NCBI GenBank assembly: GCA_032718475.1
Contig: JAUCBJ010007930.1
Location: 1 to 64,000, forward strand
From: Nemertoderma westbladi
Taxonomy: Eukaryota; Xenacoelomorpha; Nemertodermatida; Nemertodermatidae
DNA: 64,000 nucleotides
Direction: 5' to 3'
Below are positions 1 to 10,700 of the stretch, piece by piece. The position numbers were made by a program, and so were the translations under genes. The first letter of the stretch is position 1. Each line of letters opens with the position of its first letter. The notes under the pieces are model-generated. The model searched no databases, was not told the origin of the DNA, and saw nothing but the letters and a program-made list of their open reading frames with translations.

Positions 1-2527
1 TTATCATGTAACAGGATTCGTTTTCGTCGGAGAACTCGTCCGTATAGAATCCTTCCATCTCAGATTGATCAGTGTCGTTCACATCACTGAATTGGACATG
101 TAGTTCGGAATCACTTACCTGATTAGGACTAGTTCGATCGAATTCAGCGTGCAACAAGATATGATGTTTCGCACCACACTTTGCACACCTTATGTCTGAG
201 TAACAGGTTCGCCGTTGATGTCCTTGTCTGAGGCAGTTATAACACAACCGCTTGTCCCACATGACTTCACGCCTCTCAGTTAATGATTTCTTTAGAAATT
301 CATCACACCTATTTAAATGGTGGGTCCCGTCACACAGCGCATATTTCGGTTTGATGTTACTTACCTTATTCTGAGTCACATTGTGTACACTTGCCTTTTC
401 TTCGGGCTTTCTCACCTGATTTCTCTTGGGAGACGTAGGAGGAGTTTTTCTTACCTGTTCTCTCCTGTCATTTGTTCGAGACTTGAATTTACTTACCTGA
501 TCTTTAGGTATTTTATTCACGTAATAAGATCTATCCGTGTCTTTCCCGCTATCTTCTCCTTGAGAAGTCTGGCTTTCGCCGTCGTCTGTATAACACACTG
601 GTGTTACCTTTCTCCTAGAGACGGGTTTTTCACTTACCTTGTTTTCAGGTGTCTTCTCTCTGGACAGTTTCAGGAGCTGTAGTTTCACTTCTCCATCTAG
701 GAATGACATGAGATCAGCCATGGTAGGGTCTCGTCGTTGTTGTTCCATCATATATAACACTTTCTTATCCCAGTGTGTACCTACTCCACCCTTCGGTAAA
801 GTAGAAGCCACTGCTCTAATAACCATAGCATTCTGATACTCCTGAGACTTACCTAGCCAATCTAATTGTCTACAGATCTCCTGAATCTCATCGGAAAACT
901 CGATAATTCCGCTGCTAATAAACTTTCGGGGCGCTACCAACTTTGCATACAAATACCCAGCGATGTTATTCCTATTACCATACCTGATGTTTAGTGTATC
1001 CCAAACTTGTCTTAATCCGTCTGGATGTCCAATAAACTTTAACGCCATTAACTTGGGAGATCCTTCCAAGCACTCGATGAGGTATCTAAGTTTTTCTCCA
1101 TTAGATAGTACAGAGTTCTGTATGTTATCTTTGTAATATTCATTAAAAGGTAACCATTTCATCTCATCTCCATTGAACTTGACGATCTCTCCCACCTTTA
1201 CCGCTTGCCGGGCTTCGGTTCTAGCCATTTGACGCGTAAAACTTTCTTGGGCCATCGTGTTATTTAATATCGAGTTATCGGTATATAAATTTCTCGGATT
1301 ATGATCAGTTCTATATGGAATATCATTATCAACAGGTCTATAATTACCCTTAATAGGGTTCACTATAGGAGTTTCTACTTCACTAGCAGTATAGATGCGT
1401 GTAGGCTCCACACCTTGCGCATGCGATACTTCAGACCTAACGGGTTGACACATTGTTACAGAGGGTGGTGGTATACCCCTTTGAGTATTTACTAATTTAT
1501 CGCGTTCTAGCGCGATACTTTGCTGCACTTCTTGCAACTCGAGCCTACTTTCCCTTACTGTGCCCATGAATTGCTGGACAGTCTCCTGCATCTGCCCGAG
1601 CAGGAGATCCATCCCCCGCCGTCTCTCATCCACCCATTCGACCGCCGAAGCAGGAGTCGCCAACGTTGTAGCGGGCGGACGAGGGACGACGGGCGACAAA
1701 TTATGAATATTTCGCTCGGGGTCCAGGACCTGAACTGTCTCCTGGGCAGTTCTACGGGGCACAGGTAGCTTAGTGCTATGCAGAGGGAATTTAGAGGTAG
1801 TCTCAGGGAGCACAGGTGTGTCTATCACCGAAGGGGTGATTTCAAGAACAGGCCTAATTATTTCAGGCTCATCTACTATAGTAGGGAGTCTTTCTATTTT
1901 AATTATTTGGTCTGTGGGCTCTGTACTACCTAAGTTGGTGTTATTTAGTTGCCTTCTAACAGCTGGAGGCAAATCAGGCAATTTCTGACGGTGGAATGTT
2001 CTTTTACGTCTGCTTAGACGAGATCTATTTCCTTTGCCTTCAGTATCGGTGGTATCGCCTTCCTCAGATGATGTATATCCCTGTCTTTTGGGAGTAGATC
2101 GATTCATCATCTGCATATTACTAGCTGCTAACTGTTTATTTATGCAGTCTTGATTCTCCTGAATGTTTTCCAATTCTAATTGGGTGGTTTCTTCAGTCGC
2201 TCTCCGTTCTGCTTCCGCCACTGCCTTTGCCGCCTTTCTTTCAGCTTCGGCCGCTTTTGCTTCTGCCGCTGCCGCTGCCTCTGCCGCCTTTGCCTCTGCC
2301 GCTGCCTCTGCCGCTGCCGCTTTTCTTTCTGCTTCTGCAGCTACCACTGCTGCTTTCTTTCTGTCTTCTATACGTTTTTTCTTTACTTGCTCCTCCTGGA
2401 CTCGTGTGATGCGGAGTTGTTCATCAAATTTAGCCTGGTTCGCAGCCCTCATTTCCACATCGATGGCATCCAACACAAGCTTGGTTCCTTCACTATTAGG
2501 GCTCCCTTTAACCTTCTCCTCAACTCG
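1..2527 (-). CDS. BEL/Pao gag continuation with zinc knuckle (partial, no stop in window)
   Basis: This frame is uninterrupted for about 840 codons and leaves the window still open. In order it holds a Glu/Ala/Lys-rich coiled-coil stretch (about 2180-2450, simple GCN/GAR codon repeats), a proline- and threonine-rich linker, a capsid-like part (about 750-1210, motif KFNGDEMKWLPFNEYY, then YLIECLEGSPKLMAL), a basic linker, and a zinc knuckle at about 185-255 (CYNCLRQGHQRRTC followed by RCAKCGAKHH). The CX2CX4HX4C knuckle followed by CxxCxxKHH is the pattern of BEL/Pao Gag. The role is packaging of element RNA in cytoplasmic particles. The intact long frame suggests a fairly young copy despite the frame break upstream. 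Confidence 0.8.
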
Positions 2528-3528
2528 TCATCACCTAAAAAACGTTGATAGTCTGACAGATAGATGTCAATGGCATCCCTCTTATGCGGTTTCTCTGCCG
2601 TCGCTTCACTTTCCACTTGGGAAAAAGTAGCGTCTGTTGATTCTCCATGGGTTGAGCGCTCCTCTAGCTGAGCTTTCCACTGAGCTGTTCCTTGAACCTG
2701 GAGACTCACCCGTTGAAACCAAGTCTTTACGGCAACTTGCAACGACGTGTCTTGCCTTCGTTTAGAAGCCTCCTCAAAGGCCGACAATATTAGCCTGATT
2801 CGTAGAATTCTTTCTCTTACTTGATAAAGCAGCTGTCCCTGCTCTTGAGGTCCTTGAGGTTGTTGTAACAGTTGTTTTTCTACTCGCTCCATAGAGCTGA
2901 AGAATCCCTGTGCGTATCCGGCTGCGGACCTCTTCCACACAGCTGGATCTATGGTTTCCTCGGCTACTCCCATCCGGTGTATGTCTTCCCAGGCAGCTTC
3001 GGATAAATCAAACGGGAGTCCGGGTCCGGGAAAGTTCCATTGCGACTCGACCATGGACTTCAGTTCTTCCCTTGTGTATCCAGCATAACTATCTCTAGTT
3101 GAACGCTGGCTTCTCGCCCAATCGATCTGGTGTTCTTCCACAGCGATCAATAACCTAGTGAGTACGGCTGCAGGAAGGATGAGAAGGGGATCTGAATAAG
3201 CCTCATCCGTCATCCTTGCTCCGCGTTCGGGTGTCAGTTCTACCGTATCTTCACTACTGGAGCTGTCGGGCCGCTGAGAAATAAGTTCTTGGCTCGCGGG
3301 TTGTTGCTGTTCCGCTGCTTCTTGGTTCCTCTTGACCTGAGCTCGAGTGCCTATGACAGACCTACGATGTTGGACCAGCCTAGGTTCTTTTATTACTACT
3401 GGAGGGATGACCTTCCTCACAGTGGGAGGTGAACTGAACTTACGACCAGACGGTTCTACGTCTCTATCTGAGTCGCAGATAGTTACATCTAATAAACTGT
3501 CTGACAGGTTCTGCTTAGTATCAGACAT
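2449..3528 (-). CDS. BEL/Pao gag, N-terminal reading frame (359 aa)
   Basis: The ATG at 3528 opens a 359-residue acidic, Gln/Glu-rich frame starting MSDTKQNLSD. It has no recognised domain in its first half and is helix-forming in its second. It stops at 2449, while the next frame (-1 relative to this one) is open from 2527 and carries the rest of gag, so the two overlap by about 80 bases. BEL/Pao elements usually encode gag-pol in one frame. The break is therefore either a one-base deletion or a programmed -1 shift. I see no classic slippery heptamer in the overlap, so a simple inactivating indel is more likely. Two in-frame TGA codons just upstream (2528-2533) in the second frame show that any shift must occur after them. 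Confidence 0.7.
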   Translation of the reverse strand: MSDTKQNLSDSLLDVTICDSDRDVEPSGRKFSSPPTVRKVIPPVVIKEPRLVQHRRSVIGTRAQVKRNQEAAEQQQPASQELISQRPDSSSSEDTVELTPERGARMTDEAYSDPLLILPAAVLTRLLIAVEEHQIDWARSQRSTRDSYAGYTREELKSMVESQWNFPGPGLPFDLSEAAWEDIHRMGVAEETIDPAVWKRSAAGYAQGFFSSMERVEKQLLQQPQGPQEQGQLLYQVRERILRIRLILSAFEEASKRRQDTSLQVAVKTWFQRVSLQVQGTAQWKAQLEERSTHGESTDATFSQVESEATAEKPHKRDAIDIYLSDYQRFLGDDELRRRLKGALIVKEPSLCWMPSMWK

Positions 3529-3667
3529 GTCTATGTATACCGTTGAATGTCTACTGCTGTATTACAGTCTGAGCAAGTCTAGTAACTCAGTATTAACTGC
3601 TAGCCTAGTAATTAATTACCGATACTGCTACTCAGTGTAGTAGGATATATATATAATATATTAGAAA

Positions 3668-3908
3668 ACCGGTATGCTTATAGTATATATAACTATAAAA
3701 GTATTATTACAGACTAGGTTTATCACAGAATACCGGTATAATTTTAGCACAGATATATAGAAATATATAATAGGCCTATCGTGAATACCGGTATGCAGCT
3801 TACAGTTTGTAGTATATATAATTCTGGACTAGAATTAATTACAAGTACCGGTATAATTTCAGCCTAAATTTATAGAAATAAAGATAATAGGCCTATCGTA
3901 AATACCGG
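3668..3908. repeat. Direct duplication of about 120 bp (two units)
   Basis: Two successive units carry ACCGGTATGC, a TATATATA-like stretch, ACCGGTATAAT, and AATAGGCCTATCGT in the same order. They differ by scattered substitutions. Confidence 0.65.
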
Positions 3909-4849
3909 TATATCAATTATTTTAAATAATTGAATTTCTGAATTTTAGGGTTACTTGGTTACTTTACTTACTTTATTACCGCTATTTGAGCAGTAGACCA
4001 ACTGATATTGAGACCTAATTGTTGTATGGCAGGCCTACTATTTATAAATCGTTTGAGTTGATTTATAATATATATATATACCCGTTTAATGGGTTTTGTC
4101 AATGTTGAAATAAATGTTATTATTTCTGGGGAGTAATCACTACACAAAGCGGTGCGCTTTCAGTGAAGTGTTACTTATAGGACACTAAAACAAATAATGC
4201 TAATTTACCTAAGTTACTTAATACTACAGATTACGTACAATTCGGGTGAGATTACAATCTCTAAATAAACACAAAATTTTACAAAAACACAAAATACGAA
4301 TTTTCAGGGTAATTTTACAAGAAGTCTACAAACCAGCTTAACAAAGGGTTAGAAAACTGGTTATTACAACAGACAGGGTACTGCGGTTATTTGAAAATAA
4401 TACGTAGTAGTAAATACACTGCGTTGTCCAGATAGGAAAATACCACCGCCTGACGACCTATAGCCGTATCGCTACAGGTACTACGTTATGTATCACGGAG
4501 TGTTCCTACCTAGAAGTTAATAGAGCTAATCGAACGTGCCTATCAACTACTTTACAACACAAATATAATGCCTACACTAATTACTTTCGGAAAGCACTGT
4601 ACACTAAACCCTAAATTAGGTACGAGTACTTGTACAACATATAATCAGTAGTTAAATATACTTGAACAGCTAAAATAACCACGGCATCTGCTGGAGTGAC
4701 CGATGCACAAAATCACCAGTCTTTACCTACGCCAAGCAGCCCGTGTAGTACCGGGGTCAATTTAACTATAGCGGTATGTATAACAAACACAATTACTGTA
4801 GGAACAAACTTGGGGAATGAATGTTGCGAATAATCGCATAAACTCTGAA

Positions 4850-5430
4850 TAATAAATATTACGCTACGCGTACAAACCACTCAAACAAAATGCAGACCAA
4901 ACACTGACAGACTACTATCAAGCCTAAATAAACTACAGGACATGCAGACTCCGAAATGATTAGGTAGTATGCGTTCTAACCCAGTAGTACGACTTATTCT
5001 TTAGTTGGGGGTTTACCTTACAGCATTCGCTGCCCCTACTTCCTAACCGTTCTTTATCGGACAAGTGATCTACACACACTGCAATCCGTTCAGACCTAAT
5101 AACAGCCAGACAACTATCCAGCCTACAAATTATCTAAATAAATATTATACGCTACCCGTACAGACTTACACAAACAAAGTACAGACTAAACGATGGCAGA
5201 CTACTCTCAAGCCTAAATAAACTACAGGACATGCAGACTCCGAAATGATTAGGTAGTATGCGTTCTAACCCAGTAGTACGACTTATTCTTTAGTTGGGGG
5301 TTTATCTTACAGCATTCGCTGCCCCTACTTCCTAACCGTTCTTTATCGGACAGGTGATCTACACACACTGCAATCCATTCAGACTTAACAGCAATCAGAC
5401 AACAGCTCAACCTACAAATTATCTGTACAA
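4850..5430. repeat. Tandem duplication, 289-bp unit, two copies
   Basis: The segment beginning AACTACAGGACATGCAGACT at 4931 recurs at 5220, an offset of 289. About 170 bases at the core are nearly identical; similarity extends with more changes on both sides. Confidence 0.85.
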
Positions 5431-5600
5431 TCTGATCAGGCTTACACGCCTTCTGTTCAATACTGGCCTACAAATAAATAAAACTGACAGAAATAGGCCT
5501 AAGTAAAATCCCAATAAAAACCAGGCGTCCCCGATTAATTATTAAGACCTACCGGCATATAGTAATCAAATCGAATAATACTGCTGTACCTGTACTGTAA

Positions 5601-5714
5601 GTACCGGTTCGGACAGTTGGGCCTACGGACGTACAGAAGTACCGGCTCTGGCAGTTGGACCTACGGGCCTACAGCAGTACCGGTTCTGGCAGTTGGGCCT
5701 ACTGACCTACAGAT
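5601..5714. repeat. 38-bp tandem repeat, three copies
   Basis: Units start with GTACCGG at 5601, 5639 and 5677. Each contains GGCAGTTGGGCCTAC or a one- to two-base variant. Confidence 0.85.
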
Positions 5715-6279
5715 ACACCGTTCAGGTTTACCGGTTGACCGGTACTTTCAACTTTATTGCTTAGTGCAATAAAGAAGCTATATCCGTTATTGTTCTTACC
5801 AGAACAATATTAAACTGTATTTAATGCCTACCCTGCAATACAGACTATATATCCGTTATTGTTCGCGCTTTCAGACCTTTGGCAGTTTAACCCGCCAAAT
5901 TATGATGTCTTCTAGATAATAAATCACTTTTAGTCTATGACAAGTATTTAATTCACTACACTAGTCGAAACCAATCTGTGCGCGATCATTCACCCGCTGG
6001 ATATACCCGGGAGATTGGGTTCGACGGCTTAATCTTATTGCTATGTAAGCCTAATGTATTATTCGACTGACAGTATTATATATTATTTCTGACAATATTA
6101 TTCACCTTCGGGGAATATTAACAGTTCCTTTAGGACGTGGCGCTTTATCTATACAAACAGAGTTATGACTTAAACTACTCACAACGATATGGCTTAGTTA
6201 TAAGTCACATATATGGCGCATTCTTTAGGAAATGCTTCGTTATCAGTCTCACTCATACACAATGCTGCACAATACTGCA

Positions 6280-6323
6280 CACTGATCTGCCGATCTTCAC
6301 TGATTTTAGTTATATATAAAAGG
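6280..6323 (-). promoter_or_regulatory. Probable LTR core promoter (TATA box and initiator)
   Basis: On the minus strand CCTTTTATATATAAC (6309-6323) is a strong TATA box. TCAGTG at 6285-6280, about 35 bases downstream of its first T, resembles an initiator. The position upstream of the gag leader and in the same orientation supports use as the element promoter. No transcript evidence is available. Confidence 0.4.
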
Positions 6324-6531
6324 AACACGGACCGACTCATGTAGGGTCTATCAAATAACATTAGATTCACTTCAAACCACTTTAACATAAGTCACAATCG
6401 TTATATGTAACCTTTCTCTCTTACCTTCGGTATATCAAGAATATTGGGTTTCGGGGTTATTTATCGTTATTCCAAATATAATAATTCATCAACCATATTA
6501 TGAAGAACTGACAGTAAATAGCAGTATAACA

Positions 6532-7724
6532 ATATAAAATTATGCACAGTGATTCAGTGTGCGTTAAGTTCATTAGTTTGAGATTAAGTGTTGGTTTGTT
6601 GATAACCAGTTTGATAACCAGTTTGATAACGGATATATGCCCTTTATAATTAAGCCTACTAGTGTTAGACTAAAACAGAAAAGCACAAAATATTTACAAG
6701 CCGTTCTCTCCTGGCTCAGGAAAGAAAGACCAACAACACTGAAAACTGAAAAGAATAACCTTATTTACAAAGGCTTCCACCCAACACAGAGAAAGAGCAT
6801 ACAGATAGGAAAATTCAGTTCAGTAGATCTGTGATAGGTCGAAATCAAAATCAACTCAAATCCTATTGGCAGATACTTTCCCAAGCTGGTTGGACAATCA
6901 AACGTAGCCCAGATCCCTTCGCACAGCGAATCAGCCAATCAGCCGGTAGCTTGCGCTATTCGAATTATAGATCCCCTTTTTAGAGTATTCTAGCGACTGG
7001 GGGGAACTGGTTAGCAAGGCAAACGAATCAGTTATCCCACAAAAGCTTTTACAGTACTGGTACTGGTACATTAGAACATTACCATAATAAAATGCATTTT
7101 AACAACGATTTTTCCTCCATGTATTGGAGTAAACGGGTCTTTAAATTGGAGTTCGAATGAAAAATATTATTGCGGAGCATCTGAAGTAAAATAAAGTATA
7201 AATTAACGTTGTTTGCGAATTCCATATTATTTATTTTCAAATGTAGTGCTGTTCGTCTGAAGATCTGTTTACATTACACGTTCGTGGGGCGTCGCTCAGC
7301 ACGCGAACTTGAGCAAGTTCGAAACAAGTTCGAAACAAGTTCGATTTGATCTGGAGTCAATCATCACATGATTGTTGATTACTATACAAATTAGTGAATA
7401 ATAACGAGGTTCATAATTTATTGTATTCATACACATTTATTCAGTATAAATAAGGCACAAATGTGGATTGCAATTACTAAAATATAATAATTAGGTATTA
7501 AATAAGTATTAAATAAGTATTAAATAAGTATTATAGAGTAATCGTTAGTGCCTCTGGCGACTTTCCGTTGCTTTATATTGCTTTAAACAATTAGAATAAT
7601 TAGATCTAATTAAACGTAATCATTCCCATAGCTTCCTATTAATTAGTTTAATCCCGTGAATCATTTTCTTAAATCAGTTTCTTTGCTTCTTATTATTATT
7701 TTAGCTTAATGATATGCATTTCTT
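6532..7724. other. Intergenic DNA between retrotransposon and TRIM-like gene
   Basis: AT-rich with no convincing coding segment. It contains short direct repeats only: a 12-bp unit TTGATAACCAGT x3 at 6599-6634, GTTCGAAACAA repeats near 7317-7345, and AATAAGTATTA repeats near 7498-7530. Confidence 0.6.
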
Positions 7725-10700
7725 TCACTCGTTTCCTTCTATGTCCGTCAACTCATCCTCTACAATAGAACATTCTAGAACATCATTGCAGTCTGTCTTA
7801 TTAGCGATAAAGTTGTGTCGTTTTATCGCGCGGGGTGAATATATTTCGTTATCTTCGTTGCCGACAGGGGGTTCGGATTGGAACCGGACGGGTACTGCCT
7901 GCAGTCGTCCCGGCAACGAACCATGACTATCGGAACGACACGCTTCCTCGGTGCGAGAGAAGTCGTCGTCTGTATCGCCGAAAATTTCTTGAAGTTCGTC
8001 AGTTGATCCGTTGTAGACAGTGTGTGATTGGCTGTCAATCATCTCAGTCTTGTTTGAAGGTTGTCCAGTATAAGTATCGTTACTGACAGTAGACTGATTG
8101 TCATGATGTTCCACATAATGTCTTTTATCTCTGGCAGAGGATCTATTCTCCGTAATTTGTCCAGAATATCTTTTATCACCGACAGTAGATGGGCTGTCCA
8201 CCATTTGTCCAGAATATTTTTTATCACTAATAGTAGATGGTCTGTCCGTAATTTGTCCAGAATATATTTTATCACCGACAGTAGATGGGCTGTCCGCAAT
8301 TTGTCCAGAATATCTTTTATCACCGACAGTAGAAGGGCTGTCCGCCATTTGTCCAGAATATCTTTTATCACCGACAGTAGATGGGCTGTCCGCCATTTGT
8401 CCAGAATATATTTTATCACTAATAGTGGATGGTCTGTCCGCAATTTGTCCAGAATATCTTTTATCACCGACAGTAGATGGGCTGTCCGCCATTTGTCCAG
8501 AATATCTTTTATCACTAATAGTAGATGGTCTGTCCACAATTTGTCCAGAATATATTTTATCACTAATAGTAGATGGTCTGTCCACAATTTGTCCAGAATT
8601 TATTTCATCACTAATAGTAGATGGTCTGTCCGCAATTTGTCCAGAATATCTTTTATCACCGACAGTAGATGGCCTGTCCGCCATTTGTCCAGAATATATT
8701 TTATTACTAATAGTATATGGTGTGTCCGCAATTTGTCCAGAATATCTTTTATCACCGACAATAGATGGGCTGCCCGCCATTTGTCCAGAATATCTTTTAT
8801 CAATAATAGTAGATGGTCTGTCCGCAATTTGTCCAGAATATCTTTTATCACCGACAGTAGATGGGCTGTCCGCAATTTGTCTAGAATATATTTTAACATT
8901 GGAAGTGGATCTACTGTCCGAACTTTGAGCAGAATATCCTGTATCACTTAGAGTAGATGGACTAGCAGCAAAATGTGCAGAATTTGTATTGTTACTAGCA
9001 GCAGCACGGTTCTCACTGAGTTGTTCAGGGGCTCTTTTGTTATTGACAGTAGACCGGTTATCCGTCTGTTGTCCAGAATATGTATCGTTACTGGAATTGT
9101 GCGGGAAGGTAGGAGAATTTCCAGAAATATAATTATCACAAAGTTCATTATCATCCTTTAGTTGCCTAGCAATGCAGTTTGCCGAAGGTCGGCTGTCAGT
9201 AAATAGTCCAGAATGCGAATTATTAGTGCCGTGAAGCTGTTTGTCTTTAAATTGCCCATTATTTTGATTATCACTGACATTAGGCGGTCCATTCAACATA
9301 CGATGTCCAGAATTATTTTTGATAATAATGTCATTTAACCGGGTTGTGATGTCCGCAGTTTGCCTGGAGTTTCTATTTTTTTCTAGAACATTCCGAATGT
9401 CGGTTTGTGGGCTCGACAAACTGGTCAAGTGATTTAGTTCCTCATATTTGTCGGAAGTTAAGTTTGGGAGATCGTTGACCGACTTGGATTTGGAATGCTT
9501 GTCGAAAATCAACATAACTTTGTCCATCAGTTGACTCTCTGTGAAACAGAGGTTGAGGTCAGACAGACTGGTACTCATTGGATTATCGTTATTATCTGTA
9601 GACCTATCCTCACCATGGTCAGTGTTCTTCGATTCATTTGGCTTTGTGTCTACGGCACTGGAACCTTCACTGATACTTACAGATCGATCCGCATCTATAT
9701 CAACATGAGTACCACTCCATCTATTACCCAAATTCGAACACGGTCTATCTGTAGTTGATTTTTCTGGTGGGGGTAATGCGAGAGGTTTTTGCTGCCTACT
9801 TTTTCGATGCTCTATATTATCTGATATCCTCCCACTATTAGGTATTTTATAACCACCGTTAGTGTCTGACATTACAGTTTCACTCTGTCGCATTCTTAGA
9901 ACACGCCCATCGTCTGTCAACGCACTACCAGTGTGCAACGAACCAATTCCGTCGTTACTTAAAATCATTTTGAGAATGTCGTTTTTCACGTAGTGAATTC
10001 TATTGACGACTTGCGTGTTGTTTTGTTCAGACACGTCGTTGTAACAGATTTTCAGTTCATCCATTACGGCATCAATGTCAGCTATAAACTCAGCGTCATT
10101 CACTCCCCGTAGTAAAACATCAGCCCTGGCCCGAAGTTTCTGAAGATACATGAGTTTCTTTTGCAAAGGGTTTATTTTCTCTTCGATATCGTGTGCGACG
10201 TTGTTATAGTTCCCTTCCAACTTATCGATTAGAGACTCCGCATTTTGCATCACCATCTTAACAAATTTATCAGCCGCTATGGAAACCTCCTTCTCTATAA
10301 ACTGACAGTTCTTTTTGAGACTACGAATCGTGTTACTATAGGAACTGATTTGATGCTTTAGATCTTCCATTTTACAGGTTAAGGTTTGTAGATGGCTGTT
10401 TAGGTTCACCTTGTAGGTATTCACGGTTTCCGATAATGGACGGTAGGGGTGTCCGTTGTGTTCCTCTAACAGACAGTCTACACACATCGGTGTCTGGCAG
10501 ATATCACAGTAGAGTTTAAATGATTCGTAACTATGTTTATCGCATAAGGAGGTGCTTCTTATATCTCTGCCTAACTGGTTGTTGGCGCCGGTTCTATTAG
10601 TAATGGCTGGAGATTTAAATGTAACTCTCCTGTCTGTTCGACTCGGTCTGTCTCCAGATTCATTCATCCCTCTAGCGGCAGTAACGCGCATTTCGTCTGC

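Larger units (their letters stand above)
3529..6300 (-). other. Retrotransposon leader/LTR region with internal tandem duplications
   Basis: There is no long reading frame here. The segment holds three sets of direct repeats: about 120 bp x2 at 3668-3908, 289 bp x2 at 4850-5430, and 38 bp x3 at 5601-5714. The palindromes ACCGGT and AGGCCT recur. It lies between gag and a TATA-like promoter, so it is best read as R/U5 plus untranslated leader. The LTR-leader junction and primer-binding site were not found with confidence. Confidence 0.5.
1..6531 (-). mobile_element. BEL/Pao LTR retrotransposon, 5' part, runs off the left edge
   Basis: The minus strand from about 6.5 kb down to base 1 reads as promoter/LTR, long leader, then gag, and continues past the window edge, so pol and the 3' LTR are not visible. 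The family call rests on gag: a capsid-like region followed by a CX2CX4HX4C zinc knuckle and then a second CX2C with HH, a layout typical of BEL/Pao Gag. The outer LTR edge is uncertain: a minus-strand TGTTATACTGCT beginning at 6531 lies about 210 bases upstream of a TATA box and is only a candidate end. No target-site duplication can be tested because the other end is outside the window. Confidence 0.8.
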
